Below the pieces are notes generated by a model. The model saw only the letters and a program-made list of their open reading frames with translations, made no database searches and was not told where the DNA came from. Of a stretch of 8,479 nt of DNA, positions 1 to 5,927 are shown piece after piece. The stretch is taken from the NCBI GenBank assembly GCA_003491925.1, contig DNAU01000154.1, positions 1 through 8,479 on the forward strand, given 5' to 3'. The translations under genes and the position numbers were made by a program. Source of the stretch: Chloroflexota bacterium. Its GTDB lineage: Bacteria; Chloroflexota; Dormibacteria; Aeolococcales; Aeolococcaceae. How positions within the stretch are numbered: the first letter of the stretch is position 1; every line of letters begins with the position of its first letter.

Positions 1-2
1 AC

Positions 3-161
3 AAGAAGCTATGGGATCTAGTGGACCTGATCGGGCGTTGGCGCGAGACCGGAGCCAGCCACGTCTCGATCAACACCATGAACTGTGGGCTGGGGTCTGT
101 CGAGGGTCACCTCTCCGCTCTCGATGTCGTCGCGGATGCCCTGGGCATCGCCGCCGGCTGA
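3..161 (+). CDS. LLM-class (luciferase-like, probably F420-dependent) oxidoreductase, C-terminal fragment
   Basis: Only the last 52 codons and the TGA stop are inside the window; the gene starts to the left. The visible peptide opens KKLWDLVDLIGRWRETGASH and continues through a VSINTMNCGL stretch and a GHLSALDVVADAL helix. This is the usual ending of bacterial luciferase-like monooxygenases: an amphipathic helix, a G-A-(S/T)-H strand that completes the TIM barrel, then a last helix. In actinobacteria and their relatives such proteins mostly use F420 or FMN to oxidise or reduce small molecules, but the substrate cannot be told from this piece. The reading frame has no ATG inside the window that would make a sensible protein. 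The flippase-like pair further right is on the opposite strand, so this gene ends its own transcription unit. Family call is good; cofactor is inferred. Confidence 0.78.
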   Translation, partial: KKLWDLVDLIGRWRETGASHVSINTMNCGLGSVEGHLSALDVVADALGIAAG

Positions 162-480
162 TCGCACAACGGCACCATTCACCACCCTTCCGACGAGCCA
201 CGGGCTGTGGGGTGAACCCGACCGACGCCACCGATCAGGCGATCGCAACACTGTGGATATGCACGAGCACCGTCATCGCCTCATCGCAGGCGGAACCGCG
301 GCGCGGAGCTAAGGTGGAGGTGAGGTGGTGACCAATACGCGGTCACCACGGGCATGGGGTGCTGGGGATGGCTAGGCTGAGAGGGAGCCGGGGAAGTCGA
401 GGGACGCCGCCCTCTGAGGACGACTCGCTGCCGGCCACGGCGGAGGGGTTCGGCTACCGCACCATGACTTGGGCGACTCG
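162..480. other. Intergenic gap between two convergent genes
   Basis: These 319 bases separate the stop of the LLM oxidoreductase from the stop of the downstream flippase-like gene on the other strand. Open frames exist here but give Arg/Ser/Gly-rich peptides with no family resemblance, no convincing ribosome binding site and no codon pattern like the neighbours. The only structured element I find is the 9-bp inverted repeat at 325-349. The stretch from about 311 to 450 is rich in G on the + strand. No RNA gene was recognised. Confidence 0.5.
325..349. repeat. Perfect 9-bp inverted repeat (hairpin or operator)
   Basis: GTGGTGACC at 325-333 is exactly repeated as its reverse complement GGTCACCAC at 341-349, with a 7-base spacer AATACGC. 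It lies between convergent genes, which fits a bidirectional transcription terminator. No T-tract follows on either strand, so it would be an atypical one. The arm length and spacing would also fit a binding site for a dimeric repressor, although no regulator gene is visible next to it. Confidence 0.5.
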
Positions 481-1608
481 TCAGCTGCTGGCGAGATCTG
501 TGATCGCCTCGGGTGCCACCAACCAGCGAAGGGCAGGGTATAAGAGTCGCAGACTCCCTTCTAGGTTGCCAACCTCGATGAGTCTATGGTGGGCGCGCCT
601 GACGGTGACCTCACTCAGGTGCACCACTCCACCGAAGGCCGCGAAGGGAAGCAGCTGGAAGTCGACGAACAGCGCCATCGCCGTTGCCGTTGCGACTGGC
701 ACATGGAACAGGGCTAGCAGGAAGACCAGCACCCCCTCTCGGATTCCGATGCCGTTGGCTGAGATGGGGATGAAGGTCACCAGCAGGGCAATCGGCAGTG
801 CCAGTGCGAACACGCCCCACGAGATGTCGTGGCCGAGGGCACGACTAAACGCCTCCAATGAGACCAGGTTCAGGCCCCAGCCGATAGCGCCAGCTAAAAT
901 TGTCAACAGCAGCGCTGTGGGGGCACCACGATAACGACCGAGGGAGTGCAGCAACGTAGCGAAGCGCTCGGTCACCTGATTGTTGCGCCACGACCTCGAC
1001 TGGCGTTCCTTTCCTCGAATTCCAGCGAACAGATGCTCCGCCACCAGCGCGAGCGCCCACATGGCAAGCATCAGGCCACTGAAGAGTGCGAAGCCCACCA
1101 CGTCATTGGTGTGAAATACGGTGTTGAGCACCACCGCGCCAGCCAGCCCCCAGAAAGCCATTCCCAGCATGCCAGCCATCCGGCTTCCAACCAGAGAGGC
1201 GATCACTGCGCCGTAGCCGACTCTCCGGCCCACCTGGACAGCCCGGGCGGCGTCGCTGCCGATCCCGGCTGGAACCACCTGGTTGATGAATAGCCCCTTC
1301 ATGTACCAGTTCCCCAGGTAGTGCCAGCCCACGCGCCCGCCTGCTCCCCGGAGTAGAAAGCCCCACTCGAGGATGCTGGCCAGGACGGACAGTCCAGTCA
1401 GTGCCATTGCCAACAGAGCCCACGGCCCCTGCAGGTGACTGAACTTGGCGAGAGCCGCTCCCAGGTTCACGGAGTGAATGAAGATGCCCAGCGCCAGCAA
1501 GGTGACTGCCAGCCTGGCGAGTGGGTGAGCAAAGACCCCGCGCAGCACGGTTGTCACTCGGTGGAGGACTCGCTTACCCACGCGAGTCGGCTGACCGCCG
1601 CAATTCAT
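481..1608 (-). CDS. Flippase-like integral membrane protein (LPG synthase TM / YbhN family), second gene of the pair
   Basis: This is a 375-residue polytopic membrane protein of the lysylphosphatidylglycerol-synthase transmembrane family (PF03706 type, also called UPF0104 or flippase-like). Two signature regions are visible: GLFINQVVPAGIGSDAARA near residues 105-123, matching the family's N-x-x-(L/V)-P-x-x-(I/G)-G-(G/S)-D-x-x-R pattern, and PISANGIGIREG near 281-292, matching its P-x-S-x-x-G-x-G-x-R-E-G pattern. At least seven hydrophobic stretches lie between residues 32 and 332. Known members move or modify lipid-linked substrates such as polyprenyl-phosphate sugars or lysyl-lipids; there is no lysyltransferase domain here, so a transport-like role is more likely than lipid lysylation. 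I chose ATG at 1608 because AAGAG stands 7 bases upstream; GTG at 1611 directly before it is an alternative. The gene follows its paralogue after 80 bases and is probably cotranscribed with it. The substrate is unknown. Confidence 0.9.
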   Translation of the reverse strand: MNCGGQPTRVGKRVLHRVTTVLRGVFAHPLARLAVTLLALGIFIHSVNLGAALAKFSHLQGPWALLAMALTGLSVLASILEWGFLLRGAGGRVGWHYLGNWYMKGLFINQVVPAGIGSDAARAVQVGRRVGYGAVIASLVGSRMAGMLGMAFWGLAGAVVLNTVFHTNDVVGFALFSGLMLAMWALALVAEHLFAGIRGKERQSRSWRNNQVTERFATLLHSLGRYRGAPTALLLTILAGAIGWGLNLVSLEAFSRALGHDISWGVFALALPIALLVTFIPISANGIGIREGVLVFLLALFHVPVATATAMALFVDFQLLPFAAFGGVVHLSEVTVRRAHHRLIEVGNLEGSLRLLYPALRWLVAPEAITDLASS

Positions 1609-1688
1609 CACCTTACTCTTGGACTAACTCCCTCTACGTGGGGCTCGTGGCCGACGACTGTCAGCAGGCTCTGCAGGTTCACGTTAGG

Positions 1689-2759
1689 CTATCCTCCCGG
1701 CACGCGCACCGGGCCGACCGCGCCAGCCGTCTGCCGTGAGACCAGCTGAAACATCCTGCCGAGGTGAAGGCGGGTGTGGATGGCAGCGTAGGCTCCGCCG
1801 CCTAGACCGAGTGAGAGTCCGGTTACCAGCACGCGCTGGATGATCGCTGCGGCGCCGGCAGCACCGGGGCTGAAGCCCAAGAAAATGAGCAGAGCGGCGA
1901 CGCTCGCCTCGTTGGCGCCAGCGCCTCCGGGAATCAGACTCACCGCTCCACCAATCGTGCCAAGAGCGAGAACAAACGCTGCCTGCCACCAGCCGGCCTG
2001 ACCCGGTTCGAGGGCCTGCAACACCAGCCAGAAGGCTGTGACGGCAACGACGACTCGAGCAGCGTCGAGAATCGATAGGATGAGCGCATCGGGGCGATGG
2101 AGCAACTTCGCGGCTTGCTCTTGTAGCTCATCGATGGCAGGGAGCAACCGCCTGAGGAGCGGGATGTGGGATACCAAGTTGTGCACCACGCAGAATACCG
2201 GCGAGACGGTGAGTACGATCACGATGGCCACGATGCCAACGACGACTGGGATCACGGCGGTCAGGCCGTAACCGAGCGCGAGGATCGCCGGCAGGCCCGC
2301 GAGGATGAGGATCAACGTGTATGACAGTTCCTGAACGGTCACCGTGGCCGCGACGACTCCGAAGTCAGTGCCGCCGGCGGTGCTCGCGAAGGCAGCGCGG
2401 GTGAGGTCGCCGAGTGGCACGATGGCGCTGATCGTTTGACCGGCCAGGCTGATGAGAATCGTGTCGCGTAGTCGAAAGCTTGTGCCGACGTCCCTGAGAA
2501 GGAAGTGCCAGCGTACACCCTGGAGGACGTAGACCAAGACCGAGAGCAGGACAATGGGCGCTATCAGTGCCAAATGAAAGTGGGACAGAGCAGCCCCCAC
2601 GTGTGCAGGATTCAGGAATAGGACAAGGCCGGCGATCGCTGCCAGACCGATTGCAGCTGTGAGGATGTGTCGTATGGTCGCTCGCGGCCGCGGCTGGGTA
2701 GGCCCAAGCGGAGAACGCCGTACTTCTCGGTCAGCTGCACCGGTGGGTGCCTCAGTCAT
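1689..2759 (-). CDS. Flippase-like integral membrane protein (LPG synthase TM / YbhN family), first gene of the pair
   Basis: This 356-residue polytopic protein belongs to the same lysylphosphatidylglycerol-synthase-TM / YbhN family as the next gene but is clearly diverged from it. The matching landmarks are AIVPLGDLTRAAF near residues 112-124 (polar loop with the D-x-x-R pair) and SLIPGGAGANEASV near 274-287 (the P-G-G-x-G-x-x-E signature, where the neighbour has SANGIGIREG). The N-terminal 30 residues are hydrophilic and cytoplasmic-looking; about seven to eight hydrophobic segments follow. ATG at 2759 is preferred because AAGGG sits 5 bases upstream; the in-frame TTG at 2777 directly follows a stop codon and has no such site. 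It heads a likely two-gene operon with the gene that ends at 481. Members of the family act on membrane lipids or lipid-linked sugars; the actual substrate cannot be read from the sequence. Third codon positions carry more A and T than in genes further right. Confidence 0.9.
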   Translation of the reverse strand: MTEAPTGAADREVRRSPLGPTQPRPRATIRHILTAAIGLAAIAGLVLFLNPAHVGAALSHFHLALIAPIVLLSVLVYVLQGVRWHFLLRDVGTSFRLRDTILISLAGQTISAIVPLGDLTRAAFASTAGGTDFGVVAATVTVQELSYTLILILAGLPAILALGYGLTAVIPVVVGIVAIVIVLTVSPVFCVVHNLVSHIPLLRRLLPAIDELQEQAAKLLHRPDALILSILDAARVVVAVTAFWLVLQALEPGQAGWWQAAFVLALGTIGGAVSLIPGGAGANEASVAALLIFLGFSPGAAGAAAIIQRVLVTGLSLGLGGGAYAAIHTRLHLGRMFQLVSRQTAGAVGPVRVPGG

Positions 2760-3167
2760 GCGAGCCCTTGTCGGCAATCACCGCGAATGGCATTGGGCGG
2801 CAGACCTGGTTCGACAGTGCAGATCCGTGGGTACCTCATCATTGGCGGCACATCTAGGTGGTGGAGGGGCACTTCACCTCCGCATCCCCAGGTCATCCAA
2901 GTGGAGCCGGAGCTCAGCTGGATCATGATACACGCGCCCACTCAGATGCATTGGCTCGGGCGTAGGCGTCATGGGGGCTCCTCTCTCCGGCGCCCCGACT
3001 GGCCGTCCGGCAGTTGAAAAGGCTCAGCGGCGCCGTCGCGGCCGGTTTGCTTGGGGTGAAGCTGGTGCCCAGGAACGGGACGTCGACCGCGAGCGGCGGA
3101 GGGCGACGCCGTGGCCTGCGCCCGAGATCGGACCCCTGTCTGGCCTCTTCTGAAGAGGGCGCGCGGC
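2760..3167. other. Non-coding stretch upstream of the flippase-like operon
   Basis: These 408 bases contain no gene I can support. The right-hand end touches the stop codon of the kinase remnant. The left part, up to about 2960, should hold the promoter of the leftward operon, but I could not point to a convincing -35/-10 pair. The right part, from about 2960, is much richer in G+C and has open frames on both strands that give Arg/Pro/Ala-rich peptides of no recognisable family. A short palindrome, CCTCTTC-T-GAAGAGG, lies at 3144-3158; its one-base centre makes it a possible protein site rather than a hairpin. Confidence 0.4.
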
Positions 3168-3310
3168 TCATCGCGGAGCGTCCCAGAAACCGGTGGCCGC
3201 GACGATGATCGCATCGACGCACGCCGCGACGGGCATCACTGTCGTGTCGACAACCAAGTGGTAGAGCGTGGGGTCTCGGGGATCGCGTCCGTACAGGTGG
3301 CGGACGTAAG
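3168..3310 (-). pseudogene. C-terminal remnant of a cytidylate-kinase-like protein
   Basis: Read leftwards, this stretch gives RRTAYVRHLYGRDPRDPTLY, then HLVVDTTVMPVAACVDAIIV, then AATGFWDAPR and a TGA stop. The order R-x-A-Y-V-R-x-x-Y-G-x-D-(P/x)-x-D-P-x-L-Y-H-L-V-x-D-(S/T)-T-x-(I/M/L)-P-x-x-A-C-V-x-x-I is the C-terminal end of the cytidylate kinase-like family (PF13189 type), a P-loop NTPase fold. The rest of such a protein, including the N-terminal G-x-x-G-x-G-K-S/T loop, should lie at higher coordinates, but the same frame there runs into low-complexity antisense of the Thr-Pro gene and shows no kinase motif. So about 45 of an expected 200 or so residues survive. I read it as the leftover of a gene cut off by rearrangement or deletion. 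It is unlikely to make a working enzyme. The left boundary is the stop; the right boundary is where similarity fades and is approximate. Confidence 0.6.
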
Positions 3311-3562
3311 CGGTGCGTCGCGATCCAGGTCCCGTCCGGCCGCCGGAGCCCCTCTCCGGGCCGGGTGACCCGCTGCGCCACCCCTGGGGAACGAGAGCAA
3401 CCGTGGCGTTGCGGCGCCGTCTCGCGCCGTTGCGAAAAGGTGGTGGCGAGGTGACAAGCCACGGGACACGCCGGACAGGTGTCCCGACCCAGGGCGAACA
3501 TGAACGCGCCAGCCGAACCACCCTGCAACGAGGGCGGCCGGGTCGTCGAGGAGACCGCGCGC

Positions 3563-4327
3563 ATGGCCATGCCACCGCTTTCCGCCCGTCGCTCACTGCG
3601 GCGGCATCTCTCCTTCGCATTCCTCGCCGTCGCGACCGGCCTCGCCCTGACCGCGGTGAGCGGCGTCGGCGCGACCGCTGCGCCGCAGCTCGCGATCCGG
3701 GCAGCAACGTCGACACCGACTCCGACGCCAACACCCACCCCCCACCACACGCCCACGCCCACGCCGACACCCACGCCGACGCCGACCCCGAAGCCCACGC
3801 CGACACCGACAACGACGCCGACGCCGACGGCCACGGCCAAGCCCACCCCGCCTCCGACCCCCAAGCCCACTCCGACTCCGACCCCCGCTCCCACCCCCAC
3901 TCCCACCCCGCGCCCCACGGCCGTCCCGACGCCGGTACCGACTCCGGTGCCGACGTCGGTGCCGACGTCGGTTCCCACCGCGGCGCCGACCGCCGTGCCC
4001 ACACCGGTTCCGACCCGGCGAGCCACCAACAACTCGGGCGCGCTCACCCCGCCGTCGGGCACGTCGGGTTCGGGCCAGTCCCCCACCTCGGGGAACGGCG
4101 CCGCCGCCTCCTCCCTCACCGCGATAAGTGACGGACATGCGGCCCCGGTCGGGACCCTGGCCGTCGCGGTCAACGACTGGACCCTCGCGCTGTCGGTCCT
4201 CGGTTCTCCGGCGGCTATCGCCCTCGAGTGGGCCGCCTCCCTGGTGCTGATCGCCGTGATGCTGGGTCTGGTCCTCGCCGGTCCGTGGCGCCGGCCGCTC
4301 GGGCCCTGGCACCACAAGGGCGCCTGA
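3563..4327 (+). CDS. Secreted/membrane-anchored Thr-Pro-rich stalk protein
   Basis: This predicted 254-residue surface protein has four parts. Residues 1-40 form a signal peptide: basic ARRSLRRH, then a hydrophobic [20 protein letters not shown] core and an Ala-rich cleavage region. Residues 51-151 are almost only Thr-Pro alternation, turning into a four-residue P-T-x-V pattern. Residues 152-215 are a Ser/Gly/Ala-rich linker. Residues 218-240 are a hydrophobic helix followed by basic [14 protein letters not shown], a stop-transfer tail. The expected topology is a rigid extended stalk outside the cell, anchored by the C-terminus. There is no catalytic or adhesive domain, so the role is unknown; wall spacer or O-glycosylated stalk are possible. 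I chose ATG at 3563 because GAGGAG lies 9 bases upstream and the signal peptide then starts at once; ATG at 3500 with AGGG 5 bases upstream is the alternative and would add 21 residues. The low-complexity middle makes homology calls unreliable. Confidence 0.7.
   Translation: MAMPPLSARRSLRRHLSFAFLAVATGLALTAVSGVGATAAPQLAIRAATSTPTPTPTPTPHHTPTPTPTPTPTPTPKPTPTPTTTPTPTATAKPTPPPTPKPTPTPTPAPTPTPTPRPTAVPTPVPTPVPTSVPTSVPTAAPTAVPTPVPTRRATNNSGALTPPSGTSGSGQSPTSGNGAAASSLTAISDGHAAPVGTLAVAVNDWTLALSVLGSPAAIALEWAASLVLIAVMLGLVLAGPWRRPLGPWHHKGA
3713..4015 (+). repeat. Low-complexity (Thr-Pro)n coding repeat with a 12-bp tandem section
   Basis: The first part (to about 3910) is a degenerate 6-bp repeat coding Thr-Pro, with the synonymous codons shuffled (ACG/ACC/ACA/ACT with CCG/CCC/CCA/CCT). 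From 3926 to 4009 the unit is 12 bp coding Pro-Thr-x-(Val/Ala), seven units in a row; the two units at 3950-3961 and 3962-3973 differ only in the last base. Such DNA can change length by slippage or recombination. On the opposite strand it gives a spurious Gly-Val-rich open frame. Confidence 0.85.
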
Positions 4328-4425
4328 CCCGGGCACTGCAGCCCGCCCTTCCAGGTACCATATGGCATGGGGTCGGTCAGATGCCGGCACCCTCACCACC
4401 GAGTGTCACGAGGGGGAATCCGGAA

Positions 4426-4668
4426 GTGTCCGTGTCTGTCAGCAGTCCCAGCCCAAATCGCACCGTGTTTCGCGCCATCGCCGTTGGCCTGCTGGTCGTC
4501 GCCGTCGCCTGCGCGGCGCTCGCCATCTACTGGCTGACGGTCAAGTCGACCTTCCTGGCCAGCCACTACGGCCACCAGCCCAAGCACGCGCTGGTGGCGG
4601 GCATCGTCGCGGTCGTGGCGCTGATCGCGGCCAGCATCGTCTGGCGCCAGGGCCACCAGACCGCCTGA
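4426..4668 (+). CDS. Small two-helix membrane protein of unknown function
   Basis: This 80-residue hydrophobic protein has a short Ser/Pro-rich N-terminus, a first membrane helix at about residues 16-37 (AIAVGLLVVAVACAALAIYW), a short loop with three histidines (SHYGHQPKH, 46-54), and a second helix at about 55-73 ending in WRQGHQTA. GTG at 4426 is favoured because AGGGGG lies 9 bases upstream. ATG at 4381 in the same frame would add 15 residues with no good ribosome site, and GTG at 4432 is also possible. It follows the stalk-protein gene by 98 bases in the same direction and may share its transcript. It ends 23 bases before the stop of the convergent TauE-type gene. I do not recognise a family; small holin-like or DUF membrane proteins look similar by size alone, which is not evidence of function. 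Confidence 0.6.
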   Translation: MSVSVSSPSPNRTVFRAIAVGLLVVAVACAALAIYWLTVKSTFLASHYGHQPKHALVAGIVAVVALIAASIVWRQGHQTA

Positions 4669-4691
4669 TCCGGACGGTCCTCACGCCCGGG

Positions 4692-5672
4692 TCAGCCGCC
4701 TCCTGACACCGCCTGAGGGGAGGGCGCGCCGGCGCTGTCGGCCTCGACCCTGCGGCCGGCGAGGTGCGCCTGGAGCTCGCGTGACCGTGCCCAGGGGGCG
4801 AACCCGTCGACCCGGCGGACCAGGGCCCAAACTAGCGGCCCGACGATGAGCACCGCGGCCAGGATGATCCCGAGCTCGAGGGTGCCCACCCCAACCAGCT
4901 TGAGCCCCGACGCCGTGAGCACGATGGCGAGGGCCCGGCGGACCAGGCGCGGCGGAGCCAGGGACGAGACCAGCGCACCCAGGAAGACGCCCGGGACGCT
5001 GCCGACCACCAGGGCGGCGGTCAGGGCGAACTGGACGTCGCCGAAGATGAGGTGCCCGAGCGCCGCCGAGGCCACCAGGGGCATGGCCTGGACCAGGTCG
5101 GTGCCCACCAGCTGGGACGCCTTCAGCCGTGGGTAGAGGAAGAGCAGGCAGGCGATGATCAGGGACCCCGAACCCACCGAGGTCATCCCCACCACCAGCC
5201 CCCCGAGAGCTCCGATCAGCAGGGTGCGAACCTTGCGGACCGGGACCTGAGCGGGCTCGGGCTCGCGGAGGTGCTCGTTGCGAGCGCGCTGGCGGAGGTT
5301 GATGAGCGCCTTCAGGACCATCGCTGCCGCGGACACCAGCAGCGCGGCACCAAGGGCGAGCTGCACGATGTTCTGGATCTGCTGGCCGTGGGCCAGCACC
5401 TTGATGAGCAGGACACCGACGAACGCCATCGGCACCGAGCCGATCGAGAGCCAGAGGACGAGACCGCCCTGCACCGTGCCCCGGCGGAGGTGGACCGCCG
5501 CCCCCACCGGCCGCATGATCACCGACGCCACCAGGTCGCTGGAGATCGCGGCCGGCGCCGAGACGCCGAAGATCAGGATCAGGACCGGCGTCATCAGGGC
5601 GCCGCCCCCCATCCCGGTCATGCCGACCACGAAACCGACGATCAGACCGGCGACTGCAATCGGGATGTCCAT
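4692..5672 (-). CDS. TauE/SafE-family sulfite/anion exporter
   Basis: This 326-residue polytopic membrane protein belongs to the TauE/SafE family (PF01925), the likely exporters of sulfite, sulfoacetate or related organosulfur anions. The family's internal duplication is clear: GMTGMGGGALMTPVLI at residues 17-32 and GMTSVGSGSLIIACLLFLYP at 162-181, each followed by an S/T-D-L motif (SSDLVAS at 44-50; GTDLVQA at 190-196). About eight hydrophobic segments surround a hydrophilic loop at 126-148 (NLRQRARNEHLREPEPAQ) between the halves, and a hydrophilic tail follows residue 288. The start is ATG at 5672, with GGAGAGAG beginning 13 bases upstream. An open frame continues back to 5756 but is Arg/Ala-rich and crosses a hairpin, so it is probably untranslated leader. 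The gene is divergent from a PAPS sulfotransferase, which makes a sulfur-anion substrate plausible, but the family is broad and the substrate is not proven by sequence. Confidence 0.93.
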   Translation of the reverse strand: MDIPIAVAGLIVGFVVGMTGMGGGALMTPVLILIFGVSAPAAISSDLVASVIMRPVGAAVHLRRGTVQGGLVLWLSIGSVPMAFVGVLLIKVLAHGQQIQNIVQLALGAALLVSAAAMVLKALINLRQRARNEHLREPEPAQVPVRKVRTLLIGALGGLVVGMTSVGSGSLIIACLLFLYPRLKASQLVGTDLVQAMPLVASAALGHLIFGDVQFALTAALVVGSVPGVFLGALVSSLAPPRLVRRALAIVLTASGLKLVGVGTLELGIILAAVLIVGPLVWALVRRVDGFAPWARSRELQAHLAGRRVEADSAGAPSPQAVSGGG

Positions 5673-5704
5673 CCGGGCTCTCTCCGCGCACCCTCTCGCC
5701 TCGC

Positions 5705-5725
5705 GGCGAGCCGCTGCGGCTCGCC
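5705..5725. repeat. Perfect 9-bp inverted repeat with 3-base loop, in the TauE-type gene leader
   Basis: GGCGAGCCG at 5705-5713 pairs exactly with CGGCTCGCC at 5717-5725 around the loop CTG. It lies 33 bases before the exporter's start codon, in what should be its 5' leader, so a transcript would fold into a very stable hairpin just upstream of the ribosome binding site. No T-tract follows. A second, looser dyad, CTTCGCT at 5734-5740 with AGCGAAG at 5759-5765, lies next to it. Confidence 0.55.
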
Positions 5726-5784
5726 TCCAGCTCCTTCGCTCGGGATGCGCCCTCACGAAGCGAAGCTAGTGAAGAAGAGGGTAA

Positions 5785-5855
5785 CCGGGCCCGGCGGTCG
5801 TGTCTCCACCCAGAATGGGTTGCCCGCCTTCCGCGATTCGAATCGAAAGGTGGGC
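5785..5855. promoter_or_regulatory. Cluster of palindromes in the divergent exporter/sulfotransferase promoter region
   Basis: Three dyads are packed in 71 bases. CCGGGCCCGG (5785-5794) is a perfect 10-bp palindrome. ACCCA-GAA-TGGGT (5808-5820) is a 5-bp hairpin. GCCCGCCTT (5822-5830) pairs with AAGGTGGGC (5847-5855), eight Watson-Crick pairs plus one G-T, and encloses CGATTCGAATCG (5834-5845), a perfect 12-bp palindrome. The block ends 72 bases before the sulfotransferase start and lies 112 bases before the exporter start. It could be operator sites for a shared regulator, or a structured leader of the rightward transcript. I cannot place a confident -10/-35 pair. Confidence 0.45.
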
Positions 5856-5912
5856 ATGGGAGAATCCGGGGAACGGTTCAGCGGAGGCCGCGGGCGGGCC
5901 CGTGGCCGATCT

Positions 5913-5921
5913 GGGGAGGGG
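5913..5921 (+). promoter_or_regulatory. Strong ribosome binding site that decides the sulfotransferase start
   Basis: GGGGAGGGG at 5913-5921, with the GGAGG core ending 8 bases before GTG at 5928, is a near-ideal Shine-Dalgarno site. It favours this GTG over the in-frame ATG codons at 5856 and 5955, neither of which has a comparable site. Confidence 0.7.
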
Positions 5922-5927
5922 CATCAC

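Noticed and set aside
359..934. Rightward 191-residue open frame
   Set aside because: Most of it is antisense to the flippase-like gene; Ser/Arg/Thr-rich with no family features.
3014..3208. TTG-started small frame MKRLSGAVAAGLLGVKLV... that resembles a signal peptide
   Set aside because: The rest is Arg/Gly/Ser low complexity that overlaps the kinase remnant on the other strand; no good ribosome site and a rare start codon. Not enough to call a gene.
3343..3359. CCGGAG-CCCCT-CTCCGG hairpin upstream of the stalk gene
   Set aside because: A 6-bp stem in a very G+C-rich stretch is weak, with no positional evidence tying it to a promoter or terminator.
3713..4015. Possible CRISPR-like or minisatellite array
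   Set aside because: The repeat is in frame, codes Thr-Pro / Pro-Thr-x-Val without breaks, has no unique spacers, and is explained by the protein stalk.
4330..4345. CGGGC-ACTGCA-GCCCG as a terminator after the stalk gene
   Set aside because: Only a 5-bp stem with two T residues after it; such stems are common by chance at this G+C, and the next gene may be cotranscribed.
2923..4368. Long leftward open frame rich in Gly-Val repeats
   Set aside because: It is the antisense of the (Thr-Pro)n repeat, whose CCG/ACG-type codons leave no stops on the other strand. The rightward frame has a signal peptide, a membrane anchor and ribosome sites; the leftward one has none.
4681..5691. Leftward 336-residue open frame overlapping the exporter gene
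   Set aside because: Gly/Pro/Arg-rich translation in a shadow frame of the exporter, without any domain; typical of high-G+C DNA.
5834..5846. TTCGAATC, which resembles a tRNA T-loop
   Set aside because: The flanking bases do not form the 5-bp T-stem around TTCGAAT, and no acceptor or anticodon arm is found. It is better described as part of the 12-bp palindrome.
5052..5927. Rightward extension of the sulfotransferase frame upstream of its start
   Set aside because: It is antisense to the TauE-type gene and then crosses the palindrome-rich gap; the peptide is Arg/His/Asp-rich low complexity. The conserved fold begins just after GTG at 5928, which has a strong ribosome site.
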